Shown: positions 36,496 through 49,155 of the stretch, piece after piece
Layout of the letters: every line of letters begins with the position of its first letter
How positions within the stretch are numbered: position 1 is the first letter of the stretch
Assembly (NCBI RefSeq): GCF_003672135.1
Contig: NC_039512.1
Coordinates: 4,372,874-4,436,873 of the forward strand
Length of the DNA: 64,000 nt
DNA from: Ooceraea biroi
Lineage: Eukaryota; Arthropoda; Insecta; Hymenoptera; Formicidae
Reading direction: 5' to 3'
The notes under the pieces: generated by a model
The model's database searches: none
What the model was told of the DNA's origin: nothing
The model's input: the letters and a program-made list of their open reading frames with translations, nothing else
Program-made: the position numbers and the translations under genes

Positions 36496-36967
36496 CCGCG
36501 AGAATGTGTAATTAATGTTTTAACGCGAGTGAACGTCATCGAGTAGCAAAGCGACAGCAAGGCAACAGCAAGGCAACAACCGTCGTCCGTGTCGCCTCGC
36601 ACGGAGTCCACTATTGATCGCGAATCGAATCCTGTTGCGTCCATCCGACAGCTCGATGCGACGAACTCTTCATAAGGAACAGCCGCCGTTAGCGAGTACC
36701 GCCGCGTAGTTGCTCGGCGAGTGCATCCGGTTTCCGCGTCTCCGCCGGAAACTGTCGGCGACGTGTATCCCAGGAACGGCGGAGGTTCTCCCTTTTTGAT
36801 CACGTGCCTCGTCATACCGTTGTTGTAAAGAGAAACACACACCCACATGTACATGTACGAAGCAAGCCGTCGCGCGCGACACACCTTTCTGCGATACACC
36901 TTCACATTGCGACACACAAAATCAAGTGACTGTAAATGTGTCTAGATAAAACCGTAACTTAACATTT

Positions 36968-36973
36968 AATAAA
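36968..36973 (+). terminator. Candidate poly(A) signal of Nckx-B
   Basis: AATAAA in an AT-rich drop after a GC-rich stretch, about 1.4 kb after the Nckx-B stop. A hexamer match only. Confidence 0.35.
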
Positions 36974-39900
36974 AGTACTGTAATAAATTATTAAAGTAAT
37001 ACAGCCGAAGTTGCATCGATTCCCGTCCACTTTCTGCGAGCGTAGAGGTTTCTGTGTTTGCGCTTTTGTACGTCCGTCAGTTTCGGTGTTGATGACAATC
37101 CGCAGCGTCTCGTAATGTCTCGCCTGTTAATTAGCGATTTCGGTTCGTGTCAAGAGAAACTGTAGCATGTCAGCTAATTTAATATCAAATTCTGTGGACG
37201 CAGTTGAAATTATAGCACGAGATAATATAAAAGTTAGCAATGTAACGGCTAACTTTCTTTAAAGCTCGAAAGCTAAATCTTATTTTTAACACATGGAGTG
37301 ACCCCTTCTTCAAAAATATTCGCCATCCACACGTCAGGGATCTCGTCCACATCATTTTGTCCATCAGATTATTTTTTGATCACGCTGAACTTTCGCTCAT
37401 CAATTATCGAGGAGCGAGTAATGAAATAGAAGATTAATTGAGTTTACGCTGACGTGCAGGCTACCTCAGAAGCTGCCCGTAATTTTTTAACTCGATTCTC
37501 TTCAATTTTCAATCGGTTTTCTCTTAGAGAAACCGATTCGATGGAATTTCGTCTTTCCGGGGAACAATTCCGTTAAAGAGAAATTATTTCCGTGCTGACC
37601 AAGGATGCATCCATAAATCTCGGAACTGCTATTTCAGTTATGCTCCGTAGATATTGGAGTATTTACGAAGGCATTAATATTCAGGACTACACGAGGTGCC
37701 GTATATATGCCACGTGTCACCAGCAGTCCTTTTTTCCCGCGGTATATGATCCGCTCCGAGATTCGATCATTGCACGAGATTGAACGACTGGGACGGGCTT
37801 AAAAAAGCACCGGTCACCCTATCCAGATATCAACGCAATTTTATTTAGAGCCCACGCAAACGTACCGCCGCTCGTATTCGCGCGAATTCTTGAAAATTCG
37901 AGCCTTGGCACGGATTCAACGACCGAGTTTACCAGCGCACCAGCGTCTGGCTCCTCGTCGCAGACTCCGCACAATGTATGAAAAGATTCGAGTCGGGCGA
38001 GACGCTGCTAACGCGTTCGACGTAATTCCCCGGGATATCTCGCGTCGCTGAAATCCGTCTGCCACTCGCAGGTACGTATGCAATTCAATGCCACTTCGCT
38101 CGAAATATAACGGATATTTCGCTTCTACTCGCAACGTATACGTCAACCTACCAGCCGACCAAATTACTGCCGTAATTGTGCGTAACAGCATGGTGAAAAT
38201 ACAGAAATGCGACAAATGCGTTCGTCTCGGTCCGTCTACGTTTTATTGCATCGACGGGTAGAGGACCGTACTGTTGGAAGTTCATTCTTGTAATTACTTT
38301 CGTGCGTGGGCGTCAAATTGTATTAACCGTATTAAATGCATCGTGGTTGGCGTTGTCAACTGAATTCCGTACAGTGTAACGACGCACACGCGTCGTTGAC
38401 GGTGCGATACGCTCGTGTTATCTTCTCTTCGAAGGGAAGGCTTGACACCTCGTTCATCCCCTTGTTCGTGACGGCGACGTTTGTCTCAGGCAATGTGAAG
38501 TATTTGTTTTATAAATGACGTGGAGATCGGTGTGCACGGGCCTGCAGATAGATAGGTATATACATGTATTTGTGTATGTGTACGTGTACGTGTACGTGTG
38601 CATATGTGTTAGGTATAATGGTGGTGAGGGGTCAGTCGCGTGTCGGCGCGGCAGATCTGCAATGCGGCGTTACCGTTGAGACCGTTGATTCACAAAACCC
38701 TTCTTCCTACGTTGATTATGTATCGTGTATGTGTGCTACGGTACGTCGGTGTGCACATGTGCGTGTGAGTAAGGGGTGCGGTGAGGGGTGCCGAGCAGCA
38801 CGCGCGCGCCAAATGCGGTTACACGCACGTATACACGCGCGCGTATCCCCGTCACAAACACATCCACCGTCCACTTCGCGTTAGTTTTTGACTGCAAATG
38901 TTGGATTTATCAGGAGAGGTCACGATTTTCGTCTACGTTTTGTACATCTTAATTCGGGAACGGTGAAACAGTAATGTTCGCAAGACTGGTTGTTTAAATT
39001 TGTGGTTTCTACTATGACTCTCACATGTAAGACAAAATAGAAAATCACACGAAATTTTGGACGATTCTTTTAATTCCCTGTAACGGTCCAACAACATTGG
39101 AAAACTATTTGCAGTTCAGTAACTTATGTCCAAGATTCTTTCTTGTAATTTTGGCAAAGCCTGTTTGCTTGGTACCTATCTATATAAGAAGAATCAGATA
39201 CATCACAAAACATGGATTCCGCAATCGTTCAGTCCTGCAGTTTCGTTAAGAGTAGACTTAGAGGGTGAGACGTACGCATGCGTCGTTGACAATACGGAAG
39301 GCATCTGTCCATAGTAACACATTTTGATAATCTTCAAATCGTTATTTTATCAGCCACCCCTCGCGTTTCCGACAACGAAGGAACGTGTATCAGGGACGAA
39401 TAAACCGTAATCATCAATCAGATAAAGTCGCAGCAATAATCACAATAATCTCCAATTAACTCGATTATCATTTACCAGAATCTCAATTGTTTAAATCTCG
39501 TCGTGATACCGTGGTTATCCAAAATATTTATAACAATTCCAGATATCCAACGAGCACGCGGTTTGCCTGCATTTCTACCGCAGCTTTACAGTCCAGACGT
39601 AATGACGATGGTTTCTTGGCGGTTATTCCACCCGCGGGGTACGAGGGTGCGAGGGCGAATAACGTCGGGGCTGGGAGTACTCGCCGCGCGGTTTCGCGAG
39701 TCCGCGCGTCGCGTCGCGGTGCCGCGTTCATGCGCCCTTCGTCGTGCGCAGTCACAGGGGATGGAACGCGACTCGCGCTCGGGGGGTTGCTTGTTCATCG
39801 CTTGCGCCTCTCCGCTTCCGCCGGGGAAGGTGGGAATCGAGCAGCGGGTTGTCCGAGTGCGGGCGCAGCGTCTGCCTATCGCGCGCAGGGAGCACGACGC

Positions 39901-40985
39901 GCTCGCTCGTCGCCCTCGTCGCTCTCTCTCTCTCTCCCCGTGTGACCCCCGGTTTTTACTGATGTTCCGTTCGGGATTTGCGTGTGTTCCTTTATGAAAG
40001 CTCGTTATTGCCGTGCCGCGCCGCACGATTGCCTCGAGGACACGCATCTATGCTCGGACCCGTCTCGCGGCCGTCTGATAATATGTCCCTTATCGTCGCG
40101 CGCGTTACGTGACCCGCGATACGGCGCGCGTAACCGGAGTCTCACGCGGCCGCAACGGGCACCGGTGGACGGTCTTGCGTGACGCTGCGGGAATCGGGGT
40201 GGCCGATGATGGATGATCGCAATGCGAGACAGTAGCACCCTTCCGCTGCAGCGCGATTGTTGCTCCGACCGCACCGCTTTGCGATACCTCGGTGCCGGCG
40301 TGCACGGCCGATGCCAGTAGAAGTCGCGTCACATATCTAGCTTCATATCGACCATTCGTCTAACTAGTTCTCGTAGTTCGCTGCAAACCGTCTCGCTCGC
40401 CGACGGTACCTCTAGCTGGCTAGACTCGCACTCGACGAATCGCGAACCCTGCTGCTGCGTTACCCCAAACCAAACGCGAGCGCGGACTACTGTGCCGATT
40501 ATCTACGGAAGCTGTGAAGTTAATGCTCTTCAAAAAAAAAAAAATAAAAAATAAAAATAAGTGGTGCCTAAGCGTGATTCGATAACGAGGGGAGAGAAAT
40601 TAATCAGTGCCTACGCGTCGTACGTGCAATAATTTCGCGACACGACCCGACGATCCTCTTCGACTCGGTCGATTCCACTAATCTGTACATACATTTTCGG
40701 ATACGGTTGCGATATGCAAGTTATTTACCGCGCGCCGAGTATCGCGCCTGAGTACCAAAGCAAACGGAAAGCGCACAAAGCGAGCGAACAGACGGAGGAG
40801 GCTTTGCGGTAGAATACGACAGAGTCGCGCGAGAAATTCAGTAAACACGTTTTAAACGGATATGGTTGCCGCATTACGAGTATAGTATGTACTGAGTCCG
40901 TACGTGGTACCTACACCATAGCGGCCTCTTACGCATACCTCCGAAGTGTTCCGATAGACCGAAATCAGTTTTACCGAGATCAGTG

Positions 40986-41110
40986 ATGTCGCGATTAATG
41001 CTGTGCAATCTTGGCACTACCTCGACAGCGGGAAATGATACGAACAACAACGCGAACACGAACAGCAGCATGGAGGACGACGATTCTTATCCACTGCCTA
41101 CAATTTATCG
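40986..41110 (+). CDS. Hk: Hk distal alternative first exon
   Basis: ATG at 40986 starts an acidic, Asn/Ser-rich peptide (MSRLMLCNLGTT, then NANTNSSMEDDDSYPLP) that ends TATCG before GTATGT in phase 2. An acceptor inside the next Hk exon (CTAACTAG ending at 43098) starts with one base, so the two join in frame to give IYR-CIAAQAQRL. The full protein would be 412 aa. It sits just after a CpG-rich promoter-like stretch. No transcript evidence is available. Confidence 0.6.
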
Positions 41111-42952
41111 GTATGTAATACATGTATATGTAACAATGTAATCGATTCTGCGAAAGGAAAATCAATTGATGAAGGAAGGATTGTTCTTGCGGACACTTTG
41201 CCCATGTTGGACCCAGTCGCGGGATGAATTTGCGTTAAAACGGAAGCAACTGTCACTGCGGGACAGCCACGAAATATCGCGTGCGATTCAATTAAAATGC
41301 CTTGCCCAATGATCTCGGGTGATCCACTCCGTTAATTTCCCGGTAGACGCGAGAAATGAGCAAATCAATTTTCAGCCTCTCTTGTACATACCTATAGGGC
41401 AATATGTCCTATTTGATAACACGTGGAGTATATTAAAGAGTCCATGACACACATCAGTTTTCAGACTGTGTTCAATTTATAAATAAATCATGAAAGTTAA
41501 ATCAGATATCTACAATTTTCTTTATCACCCTCATAACCTTATCATTTCCGCACGACAAAAACACGTTAGAATAATCGTTTTACCATTTCATACATTTTTC
41601 ACACGCTTGAGTATGCATCTTTCATTCTTTATGCTTTTCATATCACTTAACTATTATTGCATCGATCGAGCGTCGTTGTCTGGGATTTATTCTGCGAGAG
41701 GATTACCGAGGTTGTTTCGGCGGGTCTTTAATTATTAAGCACGCGCGCGCAGCTGGCTCGCAAAGTAATCGCGTCTGGGTAATGTCGGGCAAAGTGGTCG
41801 GTATACACGGTATACCGGGCACTCGAGCGAGAGGCGATATTCTCCGACCTGAAACCTATCGTGCCGTCCCCGCGCCGGTGACCCACATCGCGGCAGTGGT
41901 CTCGCGACGGTAGTTTTAGCTTTTAAAGGGGCACGGGCGTAAGCGCGCACCTAGGCGTTTCTAAGGCCACGCTTGTCCGAACGGCGAGCGATCGACCAAA
42001 TGGGCGAGCTCACTCGCTCGAACGAAAATTCGCACACAAGTGATCCGATTCGGGGTTGCGGTAACGATAACGTGCGATCGTTATATGTCGGCACGCTCAA
42101 CGCCACCGCTTCCAACTCAAGCGAGTAACGCGAGCTACGAGGCACTGAGGTGTGTGAGCTCACTTAGACTCGGTTGCACTAACGTCAGCCTAGCTAGGAG
42201 CTAACTTTGACCACAATAAGTTTTCCTTCTCCGTGTCCGTATTATGCGAGCGAGATTATAGCTTGAAAAGGGAGAGCAAATCCGCAGACCTGCTTAATCC
42301 AGGCTGTTGGTGTATCTGTGCTTTGTTGAGTAATGACGAGAAGCGATGATGTTAGATTCCAACCCAAAATCGAATGTCTATATTGATATATGTTCCATAT
42401 GCATGTTAGGGAATGTTATGTGTTGATGTCTGTTTGGCGAGAAAGCGATAATGATTAGGACAATGCTTCTAAGCATGAAACAATGCGTATGAATATATCT
42501 CTAGTAAAATAATATCCATAACTTTTAGTGACAAGAGAGAAACATTAACATATATGAAATTGTTATTTCCAATGATTGCGAGGTAACGAAAATTCAAGGA
42601 TATATATACAGCTAGACAACGAAATCCCTTGTTCGCTCCTCAACTTCGAGTTAAGCTAGTTCCAACGAAAATTTCGAGCTCGGGATACTAAATTAGCAAG
42701 TCAATTGAGATCGCACTCGAAGATTGGATGAGGGAAAACTGAAGAAAAAGTTAAGAATTAACGACACGCGATAGCCGAATGTTCGCCATGGGAGAGCTTG
42801 TAACCGGATATCCGACGTTCCCAAGACGACCCGTTACCGAGATACTGATCAGCTGTAGTCGAGTTGCACGGTGTCGGTGCACCGCGGATTACGTCTACCG
42901 CGCGTAACGAGCGACGTATCGACATGGACACGCGATAACTCGTGCCCCTTGT

Positions 42953-45900
42953 ATGCGCAGCTGCCGTGCACCCATAGCAAGTCTCGATTGCATGGAAGAG
43001 TTCAACGGCGGCGGCGGCGGAGGTGGCGGAGGCGGCGGTGCAGACTCGGGCGTGCACTGCAGCAACACGACCGGCACAAAAGAGCAGCTACTAACTAGCT
43101 GCATTGCCGCACAAGCGCAACGTTTGCAGCACCCCTCGCCAGGTATTCGCTACCGCAACTTGGGCAAAAGCGGTCTACGTGTTTCCAATGTTGGATTAGG
43201 TACGCTCTGAATGTATTCCCCTCTTTCAGTAGAGTCATTTCTCTGAGATCTCGCGGGGCTTCCCGGCTAACCGTAGGACCCACTACTACCTTTCCGTTTG
43301 GCGCACGATATCTCGCAAATCGATCTTGGAATCTCGCGTATCATCCACCATCGGATTTTCATCGCCGGCCCCGTCGGGGCCGCCGGATGTCAATCCGCGC
43401 TCTCGCATTCATTACTTCGTAATGCCGTCTCTCCTGCCATCGCACGCGCACGCATACACATACATAGATATACGCACGTAGGTTTGATCTCGCACTGCAC
43501 CCCTGCGGGGGACACACCGCGGGTCACGTACACACGCGACATGCTCTGACCTGTAACCGATCGTTTGTGCGTGATGGCTCGTGACTAATACACGCAACTC
43601 GCTTACATACCCAGACAGCCAAACCTGCACGAACAAATTCTGAGCAGTGTCTGCGGTAAATTTTTGATGTCAGAAAGGCAACAGATTTTATACAGAAGTT
43701 GCTCTTTCAGATGATGTCATCAAACTGTTATCAGAAATGCAACAGTGTCTGCTGACAGGCAATGTGAGCAGATTGGCAGCAGAAACCGAGCAGAATCTGC
43801 AGCTTTCGACACAATTCAAATTTAAACAGATAGGTATGCGGTTTCGCTCCGCACCGCTATGCGGTGCACACGTCGAGTTCTTACTCGACGTTAAGATTTA
43901 GCTTGACAGTTATGTAAGTTAATATACGCGCCTTGGCACGATAATTTAATTTTTCTGAAAATTTTTGTACTTGCGGCACAGAGGCTCCCATGGACAACGT
44001 CCACGCACACCGCAAGCAATCTGAAGTTCGAAAGCAAAATTCGGACTTCAGATTAGAATAAATTAACAATAAGAGAGAGATTATGCAACGAACTGTCAGA
44101 AAAATACATCAAGCCAAATGTACTTTAATTTAACCATATTGCTCACATTGTTTTTACTGGATATATATTTCATTCTTATTATTGTGTATTTCTTTTCAAT
44201 TTTGCATTTCTTTCCCATTGAAAATAAAGAAAAAATAGCAATTTAAATAGCAGTATGGATTAGGGGTCATTTTAACAGCTGATTATGTACAGAATCTGCT
44301 CAATTTCTGCTGCCAAACTGCTCTCAAGTTATGTGCGCAGGCTCTGCTCTCAATCTGCTGACAATCTGCTACCAGGTTATGTGTACAGACTCTGCGCGAT
44401 TTTTGCTGCCAATCTGCTCACATTACCTGTCCAGCAGGCTCTGTCGGCAGAACCCGAGCTTAATGCGGACACAGATGACTACGGTTTTGGTTTGGGATTC
44501 TGATCGAATTTGCTACCAATCTGCGGGCATGTTGGTATCATTTTGCTATCTGGGTAGGCGAGCACATGTGTCCGCTGTGTACGTCTGATACACTTTTAAA
44601 GCTATTCACTTCTTTTTGATGTCACCGCTCTCTTCAAATCTTAAAGCAAGCCGCCACACGTCAGAAACTGCATGACTTTGAGACATTTCTTGATGTAATA
44701 TATAGTTCGCAACATAACTGAAAGATAATCCTGCTCAAGGAGAGACTAAACAAGTTTCAGCTAATAAGCTTTAAAGATATACCTTTCAAATTATTTAGAA
44801 TAATAATAACGAAACACTGCTTCATATTTTTGCACGTTCTGCACATACGATTCCAAGCGGGAAGGAGTTCGCCTTTATTCATGAGACTCTCTCGCGAGCT
44901 GCTCCAGTTTCACGGAATCTCCCGCGATCGCCTTATCCATGTTACTACGATCTCTTAAATACACACGAGCTTCGTATTTTCTGTTGCAACATTTGCATAT
45001 TCCCGTATACGGGCAGGGTCGGCTGGACGCCGGCACTTTGCGAGCCGATTCTGCACGCCGGGGCATTTAACTCTGTGTGGCGGAATGAGTCTGACTCTCT
45101 TTTGCGAATTGGGTGAGCTAGATGTGCTGGTGTGCTAGATCGCAAGCCCCGGACAGGTGACGCATCCGTTGTTGTCGCGATTCGGTCGCGCGGTGCGGGC
45201 CGCAGGAAACGGTCGCTGATGTCGCTTGATTGGTTTTATGCGCGCAGGAACATGGACCACTTTCGGCGTGGGCGGATGCGGCAGCGAGGAGACCGCGGAG
45301 GCCGTCGTGGCGCTCGCCTACGACAGCGGAATTAATGTGTTTGACTTGAGCGAGGCTCACAGCGGGCACCGCGCGGAAATCCAGTTCGGTCGTATCTTGC
45401 TGAGGCGCGCCTGGAATCGTTCCAGTTATGTCGTCACGACGAAAATTTACTGGAACACCAAGTGAGTAGAGGCGTCGCGCCGCTTGCGCGATCGGTGTCA
45501 CGTCTGGTGACGTCCGCCGTTGCTGTCTGTTAGTGGTGGTGTTTAGCGAGCATTTGATGATAGCCGAGCTGGCAGTGGCGGCGTCGGTGGCTCTCGATGT
45601 GTTGTAATGCTGTTGTTGCACGCGAAGGCGTTCCGTTTTTCTTTTCCATTTTTCTACCTTTTTTCTTCCGTTTTTTTGTTTCTTTTCTCGTACATGTATG
45701 TGCTTCTCGATCGATGGCTTTGTTGTAATCAGACTTACGCTCATCGACCTGTGTACTTTATCCTTCGCGATTCCCACATCGTCAAGTGGCATTGAGAATG
45801 TCGGTGATAAAAACACGTGAAAGAGTATATACAAAATCGAGAGATAAATTTCATTTTTAAATTAAAAAAAAGAGTTGATTTTAGTTTTAGCTTCTTGATT

Positions 45901-48900
45901 TCCAAGAATAGATATATGAGCTCAAAAATTAAATCCTCCTTGCATTATTGTCGTGAATATAATATAAAAAAACTTGTCACGTAACTGGATGAACTGATTA
46001 TTGATATCTTATCACATACCACATTTTCTATTTGTCAGTCGTGTGTACATTGTGTATCTGGAACAGTATCGATGTATCAAAAACAGAAATTTTCCTTGAA
46101 ACAGCTTTCCTAAGCGGGCCGAGATGATATATCATCTATGATTAGACGGTAGCAATTTTATTACAGGCGTAAAGTGAGCCGTGCCACTTTTAGCATAGGA
46201 TTTTCAAACTCGAGACAGGGGCGTCGCGTATACATATATATGATGTAAGTGAATCTCGATACGAGACGGCCTCGTTTAATATTAAGTGAACGATGTGAAT
46301 ATGAGGCTTTGCCTTGACGTGTGGATCGATAACTAGGTTTCCGTGACATTAAGCGTCACAAGTCGTTGTTTCGTCGTGGTTTATCCTGTTTATATCGTCA
46401 TGTCTGATGACGACAGAAAATGGAATGAAATCATACACTGCCACATATCTCATTTGTTTCATACATGATCCTTGTTAATATTAATTTGTTTTTAATACAT
46501 TACATGATGAGATTGATAACAATCTACCATTCTTGATAGGACCGAGGGTCGCGGGCTATCGCGGAAACACATTATCGAGTCCGTGCAAGCTTCGCTCGTC
46601 AGGCTGCAACTGTCGTACATCGACATTGTCATGATCCACAAAGTCGATCCAATGTGTCCGATGGAAGGTAAATTTCCAACTCCTACGAGTGATCACCCAA
46701 GTCTTTGATTAAGCCCATCCCATTGTTCGAACACCTGCGGTACTTTACCGCAAAGCATTGTACTATTATACTATCTCAGTAATTCCGATAATAATTTTAC
46801 ATAATATTTCGAGATATCCGTGTCATGGTAACGTTCAATTCAGTATTAATAGCAGAAACAGTTTACTCATACCACAGAAAAGCAAAAATAGAAAGTTATT
46901 TATGTAATATTAGATTATTACCTCTTAATTTCCTTTTTTTATTAATAATTTACGATCAAGTTAAAAATAGTTTTCCATGACAAACTATGATTTTGTAATA
47001 AATTCTGCTTTTTATGGATAAAGGTAAAATTATTTTCCGCCAAGGTTCAATCCTAAAGTAAAATTCAGAGATCTTGAAGATTTTAATGCATTATCAATTT
47101 ATTACAGACAGATTGATTCGAGGATCTAGTTACATCACATTTATGGAACACAAGTCCGTTGAATAATATTATGCAATGCGTGTATTATAGAATGAGAAAA
47201 TGATATGCATGAAAACATTCCTTTCTTTAATATAAATTCAGAAACAGGCAAGATTTACTTAATTGCATATTGCATAATGCAATTCAACTTCACGAGACAT
47301 AAAGGACTTAAAGAAGTTCTGTGAAAACTCCAAAACAAGAAAAATTGAAAATGTAGTTATGAGAAATCTTAATTATGGTGACGATTTGATGTCTGGCAGT
47401 TGTGTGCACTATACCGTAATAGTGATTGTATGCTTTTTTTTATATTGAATATTTTCATAGTGAAACAGAAATCACCGTCGCGTAAGTGTATGTAGTATAT
47501 ATATATATATATAAATATATAGATATTTGTATAAATACATGTAATACGTGTAAACTTCTTTAGTATCATGTTAATGTGCGCTTTAATATCGTGTAAAAGA
47601 TGTATGCAAACGAGATCTACTTAGCCATATTTTACCTTTATCCCTATGCGCTTTAAACTTCAATGTTAATGCCCCTTAACTTTAAGGGGCACTACTCATT
47701 TAATAAAGAGTAGAGGTTTACGTATCGATTTTGCATTATTTGTCAGTTACCGAGCAATTTTTTTCGTGATAGAGCGATTCCGTTGTCTCTTGCATCTCAC
47801 GTATTCGTATGATCTCGTTTCAGAGATTGTTCGCGCTATGAATTACGTTATAAGCAAAGGTTGGGTAATGTACTGGGGTACGTCGCGATGGTCACCCGTA
47901 GAAATCATGGAAGCCTACACGAATTGTCGGCAATTTAATTGCGTGACGCCAATCGTCGAGCAAGCGGAGTATCATCTGTTTTATAGAGAGAAACCTGAGC
48001 TTTATATGACAGAATTATATAATAAAATTGGTAATTAATCTATTTTTCGGTTTATTTAATAAGCAGCATGTAATGTTGTAAAATGCATGTATATTGTAAA
48101 AGAAATCTATAATAAGTCCTCGTGCGATAATGATTCGTCAGTTTAACAAATAATTTTTTCGAAAATAAATGTCTTGTTTCTCATAGGTGTCGGTTTAATG
48201 GCATGGTCCACCGTTACTATCGGAATGGTTTCTTCAAAGCCGGAAGATTGCGGAGTTTCATTCCTTTCGAGATCCTCTTACAAAGTAAGTACTTGGAAGT
48301 AAGGTACGTTGTGTACTTATCTCTGGCAAACTTATATCTATATCGAAATAAATGTGATCTTTATAATTTTAGAATAAATACTCTTCGTTTAGTTGGACGG
48401 AGGATGAAACTCAATCTTTGTACAAGGAGGTATGATTTTATTACGAGTAATGTAATAATTATAAAATAGCTCCTACATATATTTATTTAAACATTCTTAT
48501 CTTTTCGTCAATTTATGTTCTTTTCTATTATCGTTTTTTCAAAGTTTAAATCATAGAAACACAACATTATTTTATTTTAATTATTAAATACAGTTAAGTA
48601 GAAACACGATTTGGAAAAGCTTCAAATGACGTGAGACATTAAATATGATTTGTGCAAAATTGTAATCATACATCTGTCCTAGATTTAACGATTGATGTTA
48701 TTTCTTGGCACAGGAGTACGCGTGGAAAGACAAATCCGCCGACGAAGAGACTCGGAAATACTCAGACAAGTTGCGAGATGTATGCGCTTTGGCCGAAAGA
48801 TTGGGATGTTCCTTCGGGCAACTGGCCATCGCGTGGTCTTTAAAGAATGAAAGTGTTCAGTGCCTTCTACTCGGTGCGTCCAATATAGATCAACTGTACG

Positions 48901-49155
48901 AGAGTCTCCAAAGTCTACAGGTATGAAGTCGTTTGTTATTTATACGCACATATACATATACATACATACACACTCACACAAATAATTATCTTTATATTTT
49001 TTGAATGTTATCATGCGTTAAATCAATTTCCACCAATTCCGTTTTGTTTTCAGCTCATCCCAAAGTTGAATGCGAACATAATGAGTGAAATCGAGAGGAT
49101 TCTTGACAACAAACCGTCCCGACCACCAATGATATCCACCCTGGCGCTTAGATGA
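42953..49155 (+). CDS. Hk: Hyperkinetic, voltage-gated K+ channel beta subunit
   Basis: A cytosolic aldo-keto-reductase-fold subunit that binds NADPH and Shaker-type Kv channels. Exons in phase: 42953-43199, 45248-45461, 46540-46667, 47824-48030, 48187-48284, 48373-48429, 48714-48920 and 49054-49155, giving 419 aa; the ATG at 42992 is an alternative start (406 aa). The N terminus has an 11-glycine run. Core motifs are YRNLGKSGLRVSNVGLGTW, TTKIYW, GLSRKHIIE, MYWGTSRWS, EQAEYH and LLGASN, with the C terminus RPPMISTLALR. D115 and K148 of the reductase tetrad are kept. The catalytic tyrosine position is H120 (in LSEAHSGHRAE) and the Kv-beta2 N158 position is H187. The first intron (43200-45247) contains a transposable element. 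A likely poly(A) signal is at 50213-50218. Confidence 0.94.
43608..44556. mobile_element. 949-bp non-autonomous TIR element inside an Hk intron
   Basis: The left end TACCCAGACAGC and the right end GCTATCTGGGTA are inverted copies with one mismatch. If the outer TA is a target duplication, as in Tc1/mariner elements, the terminal repeat begins CCCAGA. The inside repeats CTGCT/AGCAG words (for example CAATCTGCTGACAATCTGCT) and contains three adjacent hairpins. No transposase frame is present, so it would need help in trans. A related truncated copy lies at 24577-24796. Confidence 0.65.
43837..43891. repeat. Three adjacent perfect hairpins
   Basis: TGCGG/CCGCA with a 7-nt loop (43837-43853); GCACCGC/GCGGTGC with a 3-nt loop (43851-43867), partly overlapping the first; and ACGTCGAG/CTCGACGT with a 6-nt loop (43870-43891). 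They are GC-rich and stand out from the AT-rich element around them. Confidence 0.65.
47496..47512. repeat. (TA)n microsatellite in Hk intron
   Basis: An uninterrupted TA run followed by TAAATATATAG, inside the intron between the Hk exons ending at 46667 and starting at 47824. Confidence 0.8.

Larger units (their letters stand above)
35566..40985. other. Nckx-B 3' region and Hk upstream region
   Basis: The first 1.4 kb is probably Nckx-B 3' UTR, with AATAAA at 36968-36973, and holds a candidate alternative exon at 36188-36495. From about 38500 the sequence becomes richer in CpG, peaking at 39600-40300. There, frames stay open on both strands because of base composition. This is likely the Hk promoter and 5' UTR. 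A TACGTG repeat lies at 38581-38598 and a CT run near 39930. Confidence 0.45.

Noticed and set aside
36375..36917. 180-codon - strand frame
   Set aside because: It lies opposite the candidate Nckx-B exon in GC-rich sequence, with no domain or splice support.
39487..40047. Several 150-160-codon frames on both strands
   Set aside because: The region is GC- and CpG-rich, so stops are scarce in all frames; the products are Arg/Ala-rich, differ by frame and match nothing known.
45118..45834. 238-codon open frame on the - strand over an Hk exon
   Set aside because: It overlaps a conserved Hk exon in antisense, has no recognisable domain, and its Ser/Thr/Arg-rich product is typical of an antisense shadow.
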